NCBI RefSeq assembly: GCF_012568245.1
Contig: NZ_CP046188.1
Location: 64,233-128,232 of the forward strand
DNA from: Enterobacteriaceae endosymbiont of Donacia thalassina
GTDB taxonomy: Bacteria > Pseudomonadota > Gammaproteobacteria > Enterobacterales > Enterobacteriaceae
DNA: 64,000 bases
Direction of reading: 5' to 3'
Below the pieces are notes generated by a model. The model was not told the DNA's origin. It saw only the letters and a list, made by a program, of their open reading frames with translations, and did not search any database. The position numbers and the translations under genes were made by a program. Below, piece after piece: positions 8,532 through 17,528 of the stretch; the stretch's first letter is position 1, and the number at the start of each line of letters is the position of its first letter.

Positions 8532-9923
8532 ATGTTTGATAGGTCATTAATATTTATATACACTATATCTGCAATATTATTTATACTGAGTATTGCAAGT
8601 CTTTCAAAAAAAGAAACCTCTCAACGAGGTAATTTACTTGCTATTAATGGCATGCTTATTGCTATTATAATAACTATATTAAAATCACCAATTAATAATA
8701 TTGGTTATGTATTAATAGCAATTTTATTAGGTGCAATTATAGGAGTTAGTATCTCAAAAAAAATTGATATGACTAAAATGCCTCAGTTAATTGCAATATT
8801 ACATAGTTTTGTTGGATTAACTGCTATTCTTGTTGGATTTAATAATTATTTATTATTAATTAATGATAAAATTACATTTCATAAAAATATAAATATCCAA
8901 TTAATAGAAATTTTTATCAGTATTTTTATTGGTTCAATAACTTTAATAGGGTCTATTGTTGCTTTTAATAAATTATCGGGAATAATTAAATCAAAAACTT
9001 TAAATATTAAACATAAAAATAAAATACATGTTTTTACATTATTTTTATCATTTATATTTATGATGATTTTTTTAAAAACACATAATATAAAATTACAAAT
9101 TATTTTTTTAGGATTAATATTATTAATTTCATTAATATTTGGTTATCATTTAATAATGAGTATTGGTGGCGCAGATATGCCTGTAGTAATTTCAATGTTA
9201 AATTCCTATTCAGGATGGGCAGCTGCATCTTCTGGATTTATGTTAACTAATGATTTATTAATTATAACAGGGGCATTAGTAGGTTCTTCTGGTGCTATAC
9301 TTTCATATTTAATGTGTAAAGGTATGAATAGATCATTTATTAATGTATTACTTGGAGGGAACAAATTTTTTAATAAAAATTCTGTTTTAGAAGATACACA
9401 AAATTTTAAAAAAATATCTATTGAAAATACAGTAGAAATATTAAAAAATTCTAATAGCATTATTATTGTTCCTGGATATGGTCTTGCTGTTTCTCAAGCA
9501 CAATATCCCCTTTCCGAAATAGTAAAAAAATTACGTTTATTAAATATTACAGTAAAATTTGCTATTCATCCTGTAGCAGGAAGATTACCCGGACACATGA
9601 ATGTATTATTAGCGGAAGCTAATATACCATATGATATAGTTTTAGAAATGGATGAAATTAATAAAGATTTTATTAATACAGATACAGTATTAGTAATAGG
9701 TGCTAATGATACAGTAAATCCATCAGCTCAGGAAGATATTAATAGTCCAATATCAGGAATGCCTGTTTTAGAAGTATGGAAAGCTAATAATATTATTATT
9801 CTTAAAAGAAGTATGAATCAAGGATATTCAGGTATTAGTAATCCTCTTTTTTATAGAGATAATAGTTATATGTTATTTGGTGATGCTAAAGACGTAATAA
9901 ATAAAATTTTAAAAATAATTTAA
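8532..9923 (+). CDS. pntB: NAD(P) transhydrogenase subunit beta PntB
   Basis: PntB is the beta subunit, with proton-channel helices in the membrane and the NADP(H) domain in the cytoplasm. The 463 residues equal the E. coli size (462). Multiple hydrophobic helices occupy about residues 1-260, including [22 protein letters not shown]. The NADP domain (about 290-463) has [30 protein letters not shown] and [16 protein letters not shown] precedes the ATG. With PTS-driven glycolysis this gives a route to NADPH for fatty-acid synthesis. Confidence 0.97.
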   Translation: MFDRSLIFIYTISAILFILSIASLSKKETSQRGNLLAINGMLIAIIITILKSPINNIGYVLIAILLGAIIGVSISKKIDMTKMPQLIAILHSFVGLTAILVGFNNYLLLINDKITFHKNINIQLIEIFISIFIGSITLIGSIVAFNKLSGIIKSKTLNIKHKNKIHVFTLFLSFIFMMIFLKTHNIKLQIIFLGLILLISLIFGYHLIMSIGGADMPVVISMLNSYSGWAAASSGFMLTNDLLIITGALVGSSGAILSYLMCKGMNRSFINVLLGGNKFFNKNSVLEDTQNFKKISIENTVEILKNSNSIIIVPGYGLAVSQAQYPLSEIVKKLRLLNITVKFAIHPVAGRLPGHMNVLLAEANIPYDIVLEMDEINKDFINTDTVLVIGANDTVNPSAQEDINSPISGMPVLEVWKANNIIILKRSMNQGYSGISNPLFYRDNSYMLFGDAKDVINKILKII

Positions 9924-9927
9924 TAAA

Positions 9928-9972
9928 AAAGTTTACTCATTGTATATAAATAAAATACTAAGAGTAAACTTT
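9928..9972. terminator. two-way terminator between pntB and rne
   Basis: AAAGTTTACTC (9928-9938) is perfectly matched by GAGTAAACTTT (9962-9972) across a 23-nt loop, with A runs on one side and T-rich sequence on the other. It lies between the stops of convergent pntB and rne, so it could serve both transcripts. Confidence 0.6.
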
Positions 9973-10057
9973 ATATTTTATATATTAAATTATTAATTAA
10001 AAAAAATTTTTTTTTATAAATATTTTTTAAAAAACACAATTTTTTTATAAAAAAAAA

Positions 10058-12472
10058 TTATGGTCTTTTTACTGGAGATGTAGCATATCTTTTAGCTGCA
10101 TGTCCACCTGCACCTTTTTTATTATTTATATTAAATGATGTGTTAATTAATTTATTATTATAATAATTTGTAAAATTATTTTGTATTTTTTTACTACTTG
10201 ATGAAATATAATTTTTATATAATTTTTTTTTTGTTATAAAAGCATTATTTTTGATTTTAGAATGATGTTTATTAAAAATATCTGAAACAATTATATTTGT
10301 TTTAGATATAATATTTTTTTTAGCATGTAATCTAACTTTATCTAATTTTATTTTGTTAATTTTAACAGGATTTTTAAATTTATTAAAACCTATTTTATTT
10401 TCTAAAGAAATATGAGATATATCAGTAGTTTTATAATTACTAATAATAATATTTTTACTAAAAATATTTTTAATATATTTTTTTTTGCGTAAATAATAAT
10501 TTTGTTCTGTTTTTATTTTTAAAAAATCTTTTAATTTAATATAATTAAAATTAGTTTTATTATTTTTTTTATTTTTAAATAAAAATTTAATTTTTAATAT
10601 TAATAATTTAAATTTATTTTTTATTAATTCTAATTTAGAAAAAATTTCTTTTTTATAAAAAAATGAAAATTTTTTTTGTATGTTTAATTTGATTTTATTA
10701 AAAGAATTATTTATTTTTTTATATAAATTATTTTTTTTACTATACAAAATATCTTTATTCAAAATATTTAAAATAATTTTATTTACAAAAATTATTTTTT
10801 TTATAAAAAAAAATTTTAATAATTTAAATTTTTTAAAAGAAAAATAATATTTTCTCTCTATCAAAGGTTGATTATATATATCTAATTTACTAATTTTATT
10901 ATTATTTAAAAATTTATTTTTGAAATAATAATTATTATAAACATTTGAATTTAATTTGCGAATTTTTTTAATAAAAAAATAAACATTTTTTTTATCTTCT
11001 CCATGTTTTATTCGTAAAATAAAATAATTAGGTGTATTTATTTTATCATTAGGTATTATAAATGTTCTTATTTTTCTATTTTCAATTGCATTTACTGCAT
11101 TTCTTTTTTCATTTAATAAATAAGATGCTATTTTTACAGGAACTATAGCATATACTTCCTTTGTATTTTCTTTAAAAGATTCTTCTTCTATTAATCTTAA
11201 AATTGATAAAGATAAAGATTTACTATCTCTTAAATTACCATTTCCTAAACATCTAGGACATGAATAATAACTAGATTCTTTTAAAGAAGATCTTAATCTT
11301 TGACGAGACATTTCTAATAATCCAAATTTCGAAATAGAATTAATTTTAATTTTAGCTCTATCTTGACGAATATTATTAAATAATCTTTTTTCTACAGCTT
11401 TTTTATTTTTTAAAAGTAACATATCAATAAAATCAATAACAATTAAACCTCCTATATCACGTAATCTTAATTGTCTAATAATTTCATCTGCAGCTTCTAA
11501 GTTAATATTTAATGCTGTTTCTTCAATATCTATACCTTTTGTTGCTTTAGAAGAATTTACATCAACTGATGTTAATGCTTCTGTATTATCAATAACAATT
11601 GACCCACCTGAAGATAATCTTACTTTACGTTGAAAAGCTGTTTCAATTTGTGATTCTATTTGATAATGACTAAATAAAGGAATATTACCTTTATATAATT
11701 TTATTTTATGATGTAAATCTGTTCTTCCTAAAATATTAATATGTTTTTTTGCTAATTTTAATATTTTAGGATTATCAATTAAAATTTCATTTATATCTTG
11801 ATATAAATAATCACGCAATGCTCTTATAATTATATTACTTTCTTGATATATTAAAAAAGGAGCAGGTTTTTTTTGAGCTATTTTTTTTATTATTTTCCAA
11901 TGTTTTAATCTAAATTTTAGATCTAATTTAAGAATTTCTATATTTTTCCCTAATCCAGCTGTACGAATAATTAAACTCATATTATGAGGTAAATATAATA
12001 ATGATAAATTTTTTTTTAAAATTTTTCTATCTTCTCCTTCTATTTTTCTAGATATTCCATTTGAATTAGGATTATTAGGCATTAATACTAAATAACTTCC
12101 AGCTAAACTAATAAATGTTGTTAATGATGCTCCTTTATTTCCACGTTCTTCTTTATTTATTTGTACAATAATTTCTTTACCAACTAAAGAATTTTGTAAA
12201 TTTAATTTATTAAATAAATTCTGATTAGTATAATTAAATAAATATTCTTTTGTAATTTCTTTTATTGGTAAAAAACCATGTTTATCTACTCCATAGTCAA
12301 CAAAAACAGCATCTAAACTTGGTTCAATACGTATAATTTTTGCTTTATATATATTAGATTTTTTTTGTTTATAATTAGAATTTTCTATATCTAAATCATA
12401 TAATTTCTGTCCATCTACTAGAGCAACACGTAATTCTTCATGTTGAGTAGCATTTATTAACATTCTTTTCAT
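10058..12472 (-). CDS. rne: ribonuclease E
   Basis: RNase E is the main mRNA-decay and rRNA/tRNA-processing endonuclease. It has 804 residues versus 1061 in E. coli. The catalytic half (about 1-510) is well kept: MKRMLINATQ start, S1 domain, the metal-binding aspartates in SVDVNSSKATKG and VIDFIDM, and the zinc-link CPRCLGNG. From about residue 510 the protein becomes a Lys/Asn/Ile-rich, low-complexity chain in which helicase- and enolase-binding regions cannot be recognised. A basic hydrophobic stretch near 545-575 may be the membrane-targeting helix. The last 18 residues, GAGGHAAKRYATSPVKRP, still resemble the E. coli end GAAGGHTATHHASAAPARP, in the PNPase-binding region. Confidence 0.96.
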   Translation of the reverse strand: MKRMLINATQHEELRVALVDGQKLYDLDIENSNYKQKKSNIYKAKIIRIEPSLDAVFVDYGVDKHGFLPIKEITKEYLFNYTNQNLFNKLNLQNSLVGKEIIVQINKEERGNKGASLTTFISLAGSYLVLMPNNPNSNGISRKIEGEDRKILKKNLSLLYLPHNMSLIIRTAGLGKNIEILKLDLKFRLKHWKIIKKIAQKKPAPFLIYQESNIIIRALRDYLYQDINEILIDNPKILKLAKKHINILGRTDLHHKIKLYKGNIPLFSHYQIESQIETAFQRKVRLSSGGSIVIDNTEALTSVDVNSSKATKGIDIEETALNINLEAADEIIRQLRLRDIGGLIVIDFIDMLLLKNKKAVEKRLFNNIRQDRAKIKINSISKFGLLEMSRQRLRSSLKESSYYSCPRCLGNGNLRDSKSLSLSILRLIEEESFKENTKEVYAIVPVKIASYLLNEKRNAVNAIENRKIRTFIIPNDKINTPNYFILRIKHGEDKKNVYFFIKKIRKLNSNVYNNYYFKNKFLNNNKISKLDIYNQPLIERKYYFSFKKFKLLKFFFIKKIIFVNKIILNILNKDILYSKKNNLYKKINNSFNKIKLNIQKKFSFFYKKEIFSKLELIKNKFKLLILKIKFLFKNKKNNKTNFNYIKLKDFLKIKTEQNYYLRKKKYIKNIFSKNIIISNYKTTDISHISLENKIGFNKFKNPVKINKIKLDKVRLHAKKNIISKTNIIVSDIFNKHHSKIKNNAFITKKKLYKNYISSSSKKIQNNFTNYYNNKLINTSFNINNKKGAGGHAAKRYATSPVKRP

Positions 12473-12851
12473 AATAACTTACTCATATATTTTTTTATAA
12501 ATTTATCAATATTTTTATAGAAAAATAAATTATATAATCAGAAAATTATATTTCATATTTTATGAATATTTTTAAATTAATAATATTGATTATTTAAAAA
12601 TCATAAAATATATTTTATGATTTTTTATAAAAAATTTTTATAAAATATTTACTACGTTATAATTAAAGGTATTTTATACATTAGTATTTTATAAAAATTA
12701 TTTACTAAAATAATATTAACATAAAATTTTATTTTCAAATAATCATTTTATTAGAAAAATATATTAAATAAAATTATTTTTTTTTATATTTTTTAATTAT
12801 ATTAATGAGATAATTAGTTTATTTTTATAAATATTTTTATAATATAATATT
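12473..12851. promoter_or_regulatory. rne-rluC divergent spacer (rne leader)
   Basis: This 379-bp gene-free stretch separates divergent rne and rluC. In E. coli the same interval holds the long autoregulatory rne leader and promoters for both genes. Here it is almost pure A/T, and apart from a palindrome at 12596-12625 I find no clear promoter or conserved leader hairpin. Keeping this length in a compact genome suggests some leader function remains. Confidence 0.4.
12596..12625. repeat. perfect 30-bp palindrome in the rne leader
   Basis: AAAAATCATAAAATA is followed directly by its reverse complement TATTTTATGATTTTT. As RNA it would fold into a long A-U hairpin, followed on the plus strand by more T. 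It could be a leader hairpin of rne or a cruciform-prone site. Confidence 0.5.
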
Positions 12852-13808
12852 ATGTATAAAACAATGAATCATAAAATAATAACTGTTCCATCAATTATCG
12901 AACAACAAAGAATTGATAATTTTTTAATAAATAAATTTAAAAATGTTCCTAAAAGTATGATATATAGAATGTTAAGAACAGGAAAAATAAAAGTAAATAG
13001 AAAAAAAATATTTCCAAATTTCAAAATTAAATCTCAAGATATAATAAAAATTCCATTTATTTATATAAATAAAATAAAACCAATTAAATATAATATTAAT
13101 ATAAATAAAATAAATTTTTTAAAAAAAACAATAATTTTTGAAGATAAATATTTATTAGCTATTAATAAACCTTCTGGTATAGCAGTACATGGAGGAAGTG
13201 GTATTAGCTACGGTATTATCGAAAATTTTAGATATTTATTTCAAAAAAAAAATTTTTTAGAACTTGTGCATAGAATAGATAAAGAAACTTCTGGTGTATT
13301 ATTAATAGCAAAAAAAAGATCAATATTAAAAATATTGCAAAAGCAGTTAATAGAAAAAAAAATAGTTAAGGAATATATAGCTTTAGTTAAAGGTAATTGT
13401 TTTGAAAAAAAAAATATTTATATTAAAAATTTTTTAGTAAAAAATTTTTTAAACAAAAAAATTAAAGTAACAATAGATAATAATAATAAAGGTAAATATT
13501 CAGAAACTAAATTTAAAATAATAAAAAATTATAAAAATATTATGTTAATAAAAATAAATCCCCTAACAGGTAGAACACATCAAATTAGAGTTCATATGTC
13601 TCATTTAAATTATCCTATAATTAATGATCAAAGATATGGTGATAATAATTTAAATTTAAAATTTAAAAAATTTTTTAATTTAAATAGATTATTTTTACAT
13701 GCAAAAAGTATTCAATTTATGCATCCTAAAAATAATCAAAAAATTAAAATTTACGCTCCATTAAGTAATGAATTAAATAATTGTTTATTAAAATTAGAAC
13801 ATAAATAA
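12852..13808 (+). CDS. rluC: 23S rRNA pseudouridine(955/2504/2580) synthase RluC
   Basis: RluC makes three pseudouridines in 23S rRNA near the peptidyl-transferase centre. The 318 residues match the E. coli length of 319. An S4 RNA-binding domain covers about residues 15-75 (QRIDNFL, VPKSMIYRMLRTGKIKVN). The synthase domain has KPSGIAVHGGSG, the catalytic aspartate in LVHRIDKETSGVLLIAKK, and the C-terminal PLTGRTHQIRVHMSH and RLFLHA. A second in-frame ATG lies 12 bp downstream. The rne/rluC-rpmF arrangement is the E. coli order. Confidence 0.96.
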   Translation: MYKTMNHKIITVPSIIEQQRIDNFLINKFKNVPKSMIYRMLRTGKIKVNRKKIFPNFKIKSQDIIKIPFIYINKIKPIKYNININKINFLKKTIIFEDKYLLAINKPSGIAVHGGSGISYGIIENFRYLFQKKNFLELVHRIDKETSGVLLIAKKRSILKILQKQLIEKKIVKEYIALVKGNCFEKKNIYIKNFLVKNFLNKKIKVTIDNNNKGKYSETKFKIIKNYKNIMLIKINPLTGRTHQIRVHMSHLNYPIINDQRYGDNNLNLKFKKFFNLNRLFLHAKSIQFMHPKNNQKIKIYAPLSNELNNCLLKLEHK

Positions 13809-13881
13809 AAATATTTATTACATTTACTTTATCAAATATAAAATATAAAATAAAATTTTATAATATTAAAGGTATTTAAAT

Positions 13882-14064
13882 ATGGCTGTTCAAAAACATA
13901 AAAAATCAAGATCTAAAAGAGGTATGAGACGTTCTCATAATAAATTATCTAATAATAATTTTTTGTTAATTAATAAAAAAACTGGTAAAAAATATTTATA
14001 TCATCATATGACTGATGATGGTTTTTATAAAGGAAAACAAGTTATAGATAAAAATCATAATTAA
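13882..14064 (+). CDS. rpmF: 50S ribosomal protein L32
   Basis: L32 is a small protein of the large ribosomal subunit. The 60-residue product starts MAVQKHKKSRSKRGMRRSHN and has TGKKYLYHHMTDDGFYKGKQVI, aligned with all of E. coli L32 (57 residues). AAAGG lies before the ATG. In E. coli plsX and fabH follow; here fabD starts 27 bp after the stop, so both are missing from this place. Confidence 0.96.
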   Translation: MAVQKHKKSRSKRGMRRSHNKLSNNNFLLINKKTGKKYLYHHMTDDGFYKGKQVIDKNHN

Positions 14065-14090
14065 TTTTTTATTATTAAATTATATAAAAT

Positions 14091-15055
14091 ATGAAAAAAT
14101 TTGCTGCTATTTTTCCAGGACAAGGAACCCAATTTATTGGGATGATATCTTCTTTATATATAAAATATAAAATTATAAGAGAAACTTTTTGTTCTGCTTC
14201 AGAAATACTTGGATATGATTTGTGGAATCTTATTAAAAATGGTCCATTAAAAAAATTAAACATAACATACTATACACAACCTGCTATTTTAACTACATCT
14301 ATAGCCATATATAGATTATGGTTACAAAAAAATAATATATTACCTAATATAGTTATTGGTTATAGTTTAGGAGAATATACAGCTATGGTATGTAGTGATA
14401 TTATTAGTTTTATAGATGCTATTAAAATAGTAGAATTTAGAGGAAAATTAATGTATGAAATGTCATCTAATTTAAATGATTTTAATATTAATGGATATTA
14501 TATGCAAACTATTATTGGTTTAAAAAAAAAAAAATAGAAAATATTTGTAAAAAAATATCTCAAAATAATTGTGTTATATCTATATCTAATTATAATGCAC
14601 CTAATAATATAACAATTAGTGGTAATAAATTAGCTATAATTAAAGCTATTAAAATATTTAAATCTTTGGGAGCATATACAATACCTATAAATATAAATAT
14701 ACCTTCTCATTGTTTATTAATGAAATCTATAGCATATAAATTTAAAGATTTTTTAGATAAAATAACAATAAATAAACCTAAGATTAAATTTATTAATAAT
14801 GTAAATTGTAAATATGAAAAATCTTCAGAAAAAATTAAAAAAAATTTAGTAAAACAATTATATACTACTGTTAACTGGTTTGGATGTATAAAATTTATAG
14901 AAAAAAAAAATATATTTAATGTAATAGAATTTACTCCTAAAAGTATACTTAAAAAAGTATCATTACAAATTACTAATAATATAAATATAAATTCAATTTA
15001 TAATGTTAAAACATTTCTTCTAACATTAGAAAAATATAAAAATTTAAATAAATAA
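14091..15055 (+). CDS. fabD: malonyl-CoA:ACP transacylase FabD, interrupted by an A13-tract frameshift
   Basis: FabD loads malonate from CoA onto acyl carrier protein. Two open segments together make one FabD. The first (14091-14537) has FPGQGTQ and the serine motif GYSLGEY (E. coli GHSLGEY) and stops at TAG directly after an A13 run at 14522-14534. In the -1 frame the sequence continues with IENICKKIS, SNYNAPNNITISGN, the histidine segment IPSHCLLMKS and FTPKSIL, to the stop at 15055. Adding one A (or removing two) restores about 321 residues, against 309 in E. coli. No other damage is seen on either side. Slippage rescue is more likely than a dead gene, because fabG, acpP and fabF beside it are intact. 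A sequencing error in the run cannot be excluded. Confidence 0.85.
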
Positions 15056-15056
15056 T

Positions 15057-15809
15057 ATGTTCAAAAATATTAATTTTAAAAATAAAATAGCTTTAGTAAC
15101 AGGAGCAAATACAGGAATAGGCTATCATATAGCAAATACATTATCTAATTATGGAGCCTATGTAATAGGTACATCAACTAATATTGATGGAATAAAAAAA
15201 ATTAATAATTATTTAGGTAATAATGGTACTGGCATTATTCTTGATTTAAAAAATAAATCACCATATATTATTAATAATTTAATTAGATATATTATTAAAA
15301 ATTTTAAAAATTTAGATATACTTGTTAATAATGCAGGAATTATAAATGATAAACTTGTATTAAATATGACAAATAATCAATGGGATAATGTTTTACAAAT
15401 TAATTTAACTTCTATTTTTAGGATTTGTAGAGAAGTTATTTATTATATGTTAAAAAAAAAATTTGGTCGTATAATTAATATTGGATCTGTTATTGGAATT
15501 ACTGGTAATATAGGTCAAGCTAATTACGCAGCTTCAAAAGCAGGAATTATTGGATTTAGTAAATCTTTAGCTAAAGAAGTAGCTTCTAAAGGCATTACTG
15601 TAAATGTCATATCTCCTGGTTATATTAAAACTGATATGATATTAAATCTAAAAAAAATAGATTTTAATAATATTAAAACACAAATTCCATCTAAACGTTT
15701 TGGTTATCCTCAAGAAATAGCTGATGCTGTAATTTTTTTAGCTTCTGAAAAAGCATCTTATATAACAGGAGAGACACTTAATATTAATGGTGGTTTATAT
15801 ATGGGATAA
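15057..15809 (+). CDS. fabG: 3-oxoacyl-[ACP] reductase FabG
   Basis: FabG reduces 3-ketoacyl-ACP with NADPH in each elongation round. It is a short-chain dehydrogenase of 250 residues (E. coli 244). Visible are the nucleotide-binding VTGANTGIGYHIA, LVNNAGI, the active-site serine in INIGSVIG and the Tyr/Lys pair in NYAASKAGIIGFSKSLAKE, ending GETLNINGGLYM. It begins one base after the fabD stop, so the two are probably translationally coupled. Confidence 0.97.
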   Translation: MFKNINFKNKIALVTGANTGIGYHIANTLSNYGAYVIGTSTNIDGIKKINNYLGNNGTGIILDLKNKSPYIINNLIRYIIKNFKNLDILVNNAGIINDKLVLNMTNNQWDNVLQINLTSIFRICREVIYYMLKKKFGRIINIGSVIGITGNIGQANYAASKAGIIGFSKSLAKEVASKGITVNVISPGYIKTDMILNLKKIDFNNIKTQIPSKRFGYPQEIADAVIFLASEKASYITGETLNINGGLYMG

Positions 15810-15867
15810 TTTTATTATTTTTTCAATTAAATTATCTTAAATAATTTTATAGGAAAATATAACGAGT

Positions 15868-16107
15868 ATGAGTAATTCTATTACTAAACGTGTTAAAAAA
15901 ATTATTATTAACCAATTAGGAATAAAAAAAAAAAATATTATAAATTCTTCTTCCTTTAAAGAAGATTTAGGTGCAGATTCTCTTGATACTATTGAAATTA
16001 TCATGGCCTTAGAAGAAGAATTTAATATTGAAATTCTTGATGAAGATGCTGAAAAAATTACTACTATTCAAAAAGCTATTGATTATATTAATCATTTTAA
16101 AAAATAA
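15868..16107 (+). CDS. acpP: acyl carrier protein
   Basis: ACP carries growing acyl chains on a 4'-phosphopantetheine arm, for fatty acids and for octanoate transfer by LipB. The 79-residue acidic helical protein has the attachment serine at residue 38 in [22 protein letters not shown], which is almost the E. coli sequence. TAGGAAAA lies upstream of the ATG. A hairpin follows the gene, before fabF. Confidence 0.97.
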   Translation: MSNSITKRVKKIIINQLGIKKKNIINSSSFKEDLGADSLDTIEIIMALEEEFNIEILDEDAEKITTIQKAIDYINHFKK

Positions 16108-16119
16108 AATTTAATTAAA

Positions 16120-16164
16120 ATTATGGAATTAAGAGTAATATAATATTTTATTCTATTCCATAAT
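16120..16164 (+). terminator. hairpin between acpP and fabF
   Basis: ATTATGGAAT (16120-16129) pairs perfectly with ATTCCATAAT (16155-16164) across a 25-nt loop, followed by AATTTTT. It could partly end transcription or stabilise acpP mRNA, letting acpP be made in excess over fabF. Confidence 0.45.
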
Positions 16165-16203
16165 AATAATTTTTAAATATATAATTTATATAGAAGAAAT
16201 ATA

Positions 16204-17448
16204 ATGTTTAGACATAGACGTGTAGTAGTTACTGGTATTGGTATGGTTACTCCAATAGGTAATACAATAGAATCTAATTGGTTTAATCTTATTAATGGTA
16301 ACAGTGGTATTAATCATATTAATACTTTTGATACTAGTATGTATAAAACAAAAATTGCTGGATTAATAAAAAATTTTAAATATAAAAATAATATTTTAGA
16401 TAGAAAAAAAAAATATATTGATTTATTTATTAAATATGGATTAGTAGCATGTCAAGAAGCTATTCAAAATTCTGGATTAATATTTAAACAACATTATAAT
16501 CCTAGATTTGGAATTTCTATAGGTTCTGGATTAGGAGGTATTAATTTAATAGAAAAAAATACTAATATTTTAAATAAAAAAGGTCCTAAAAAAATAACTC
16601 CATTTTTAATGACATCTACACTTATGAATATGTTAACAGGAAATATTGCAATAAATTATAAAATTACAGGACCTAGCTTAACAATTAGTACAGCTTGTAG
16701 TTCTGGCATACATAATATTGGTATTGCCTTTAAAATTATATCTTATAATGATGCTGATGTTATGATAGCCGGAGCATCAGAAAAAGCTGTTACTCCTTTA
16801 AGTTTAAGTGGTTTTTGTGCAATGAATGCATTGTCTAAAAGAAATAATGAACCACAAAAAGCAAGTAGGCCTTGGGATAAAGACAGAGATGGATTTGTTA
16901 TTGGAGATGGAGCAGGTATAATAATATTAGAAGAATATAATCATGCTAAAAAAAGAAATGCAAATATTTTTGCTGAATTAGTAGGTTTCGGGATGAGTAA
17001 TGATTCATATCATATAACTTCTCCTCCTATAAATGGTGAAGGAGCACAATTAGCAATGTTAAATGCATTAAAAGATGCTAATCTTAATCCTGAAAATATT
17101 AAATATATAAATGCACATGGTACATCAACAATATTAGGAGATATAGCAGAAGTAAATGCTATTAAAAAAATATTTAAAAATAATTATTATAAATTATTTG
17201 TAAGTTCTACTAAATCAATTACAGGACATTTATTAGGAGCTGCTGGAGCAATCGAATCTATTTATTCTATTCTATCTTTAAAACATCAAATTGTTCCTCC
17301 TACAATTAATTTAGATAATCCAGATAAAGATTTAGATTTAGATTTTATTCCTAAAATTTCACGAGATGTTTATAATATGCAATATGTATTATGTAATTCT
17401 TTTGGTTTTGGAGGGACTAACGCATCATTAATTTTTAAAAAAATATAA
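16204..17448 (+). CDS. fabF: 3-oxoacyl-[ACP] synthase II FabF
   Basis: FabF condenses malonyl-ACP with acyl-ACP. The 414 residues equal the E. coli length (413). The catalytic Cys-His-His triad is present: TACSSG (about residue 164), NAHGTST and KSITGHLLGAAGA. It also has RPWDKDRDGFVIGDGAG and the C-terminal SFGFGGTNASL. It ends the fab cluster. No fabH or fabB is in the window, so FabF may have to cover most condensations unless those genes are elsewhere. Confidence 0.97.
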   Translation: MFRHRRVVVTGIGMVTPIGNTIESNWFNLINGNSGINHINTFDTSMYKTKIAGLIKNFKYKNNILDRKKKYIDLFIKYGLVACQEAIQNSGLIFKQHYNPRFGISIGSGLGGINLIEKNTNILNKKGPKKITPFLMTSTLMNMLTGNIAINYKITGPSLTISTACSSGIHNIGIAFKIISYNDADVMIAGASEKAVTPLSLSGFCAMNALSKRNNEPQKASRPWDKDRDGFVIGDGAGIIILEEYNHAKKRNANIFAELVGFGMSNDSYHITSPPINGEGAQLAMLNALKDANLNPENIKYINAHGTSTILGDIAEVNAIKKIFKNNYYKLFVSSTKSITGHLLGAAGAIESIYSILSLKHQIVPPTINLDNPDKDLDLDFIPKISRDVYNMQYVLCNSFGFGGTNASLIFKKI

Positions 17449-17528
17449 ATTTAATATTTTAAATATTTTTTTTAAAAAATACTAAATATAGTATAATATT
17501 ATATATTTATTTTTTAAAAAAATATCAA

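Noticed and set aside
14538..14665. fabD as two separate genes or a dead pseudogene
   Set aside because: Conserved FabD sequence continues without a gap in the -1 frame right after the A13 run, so a single register error explains it better; a second start inside would lack the nucleophile serine.
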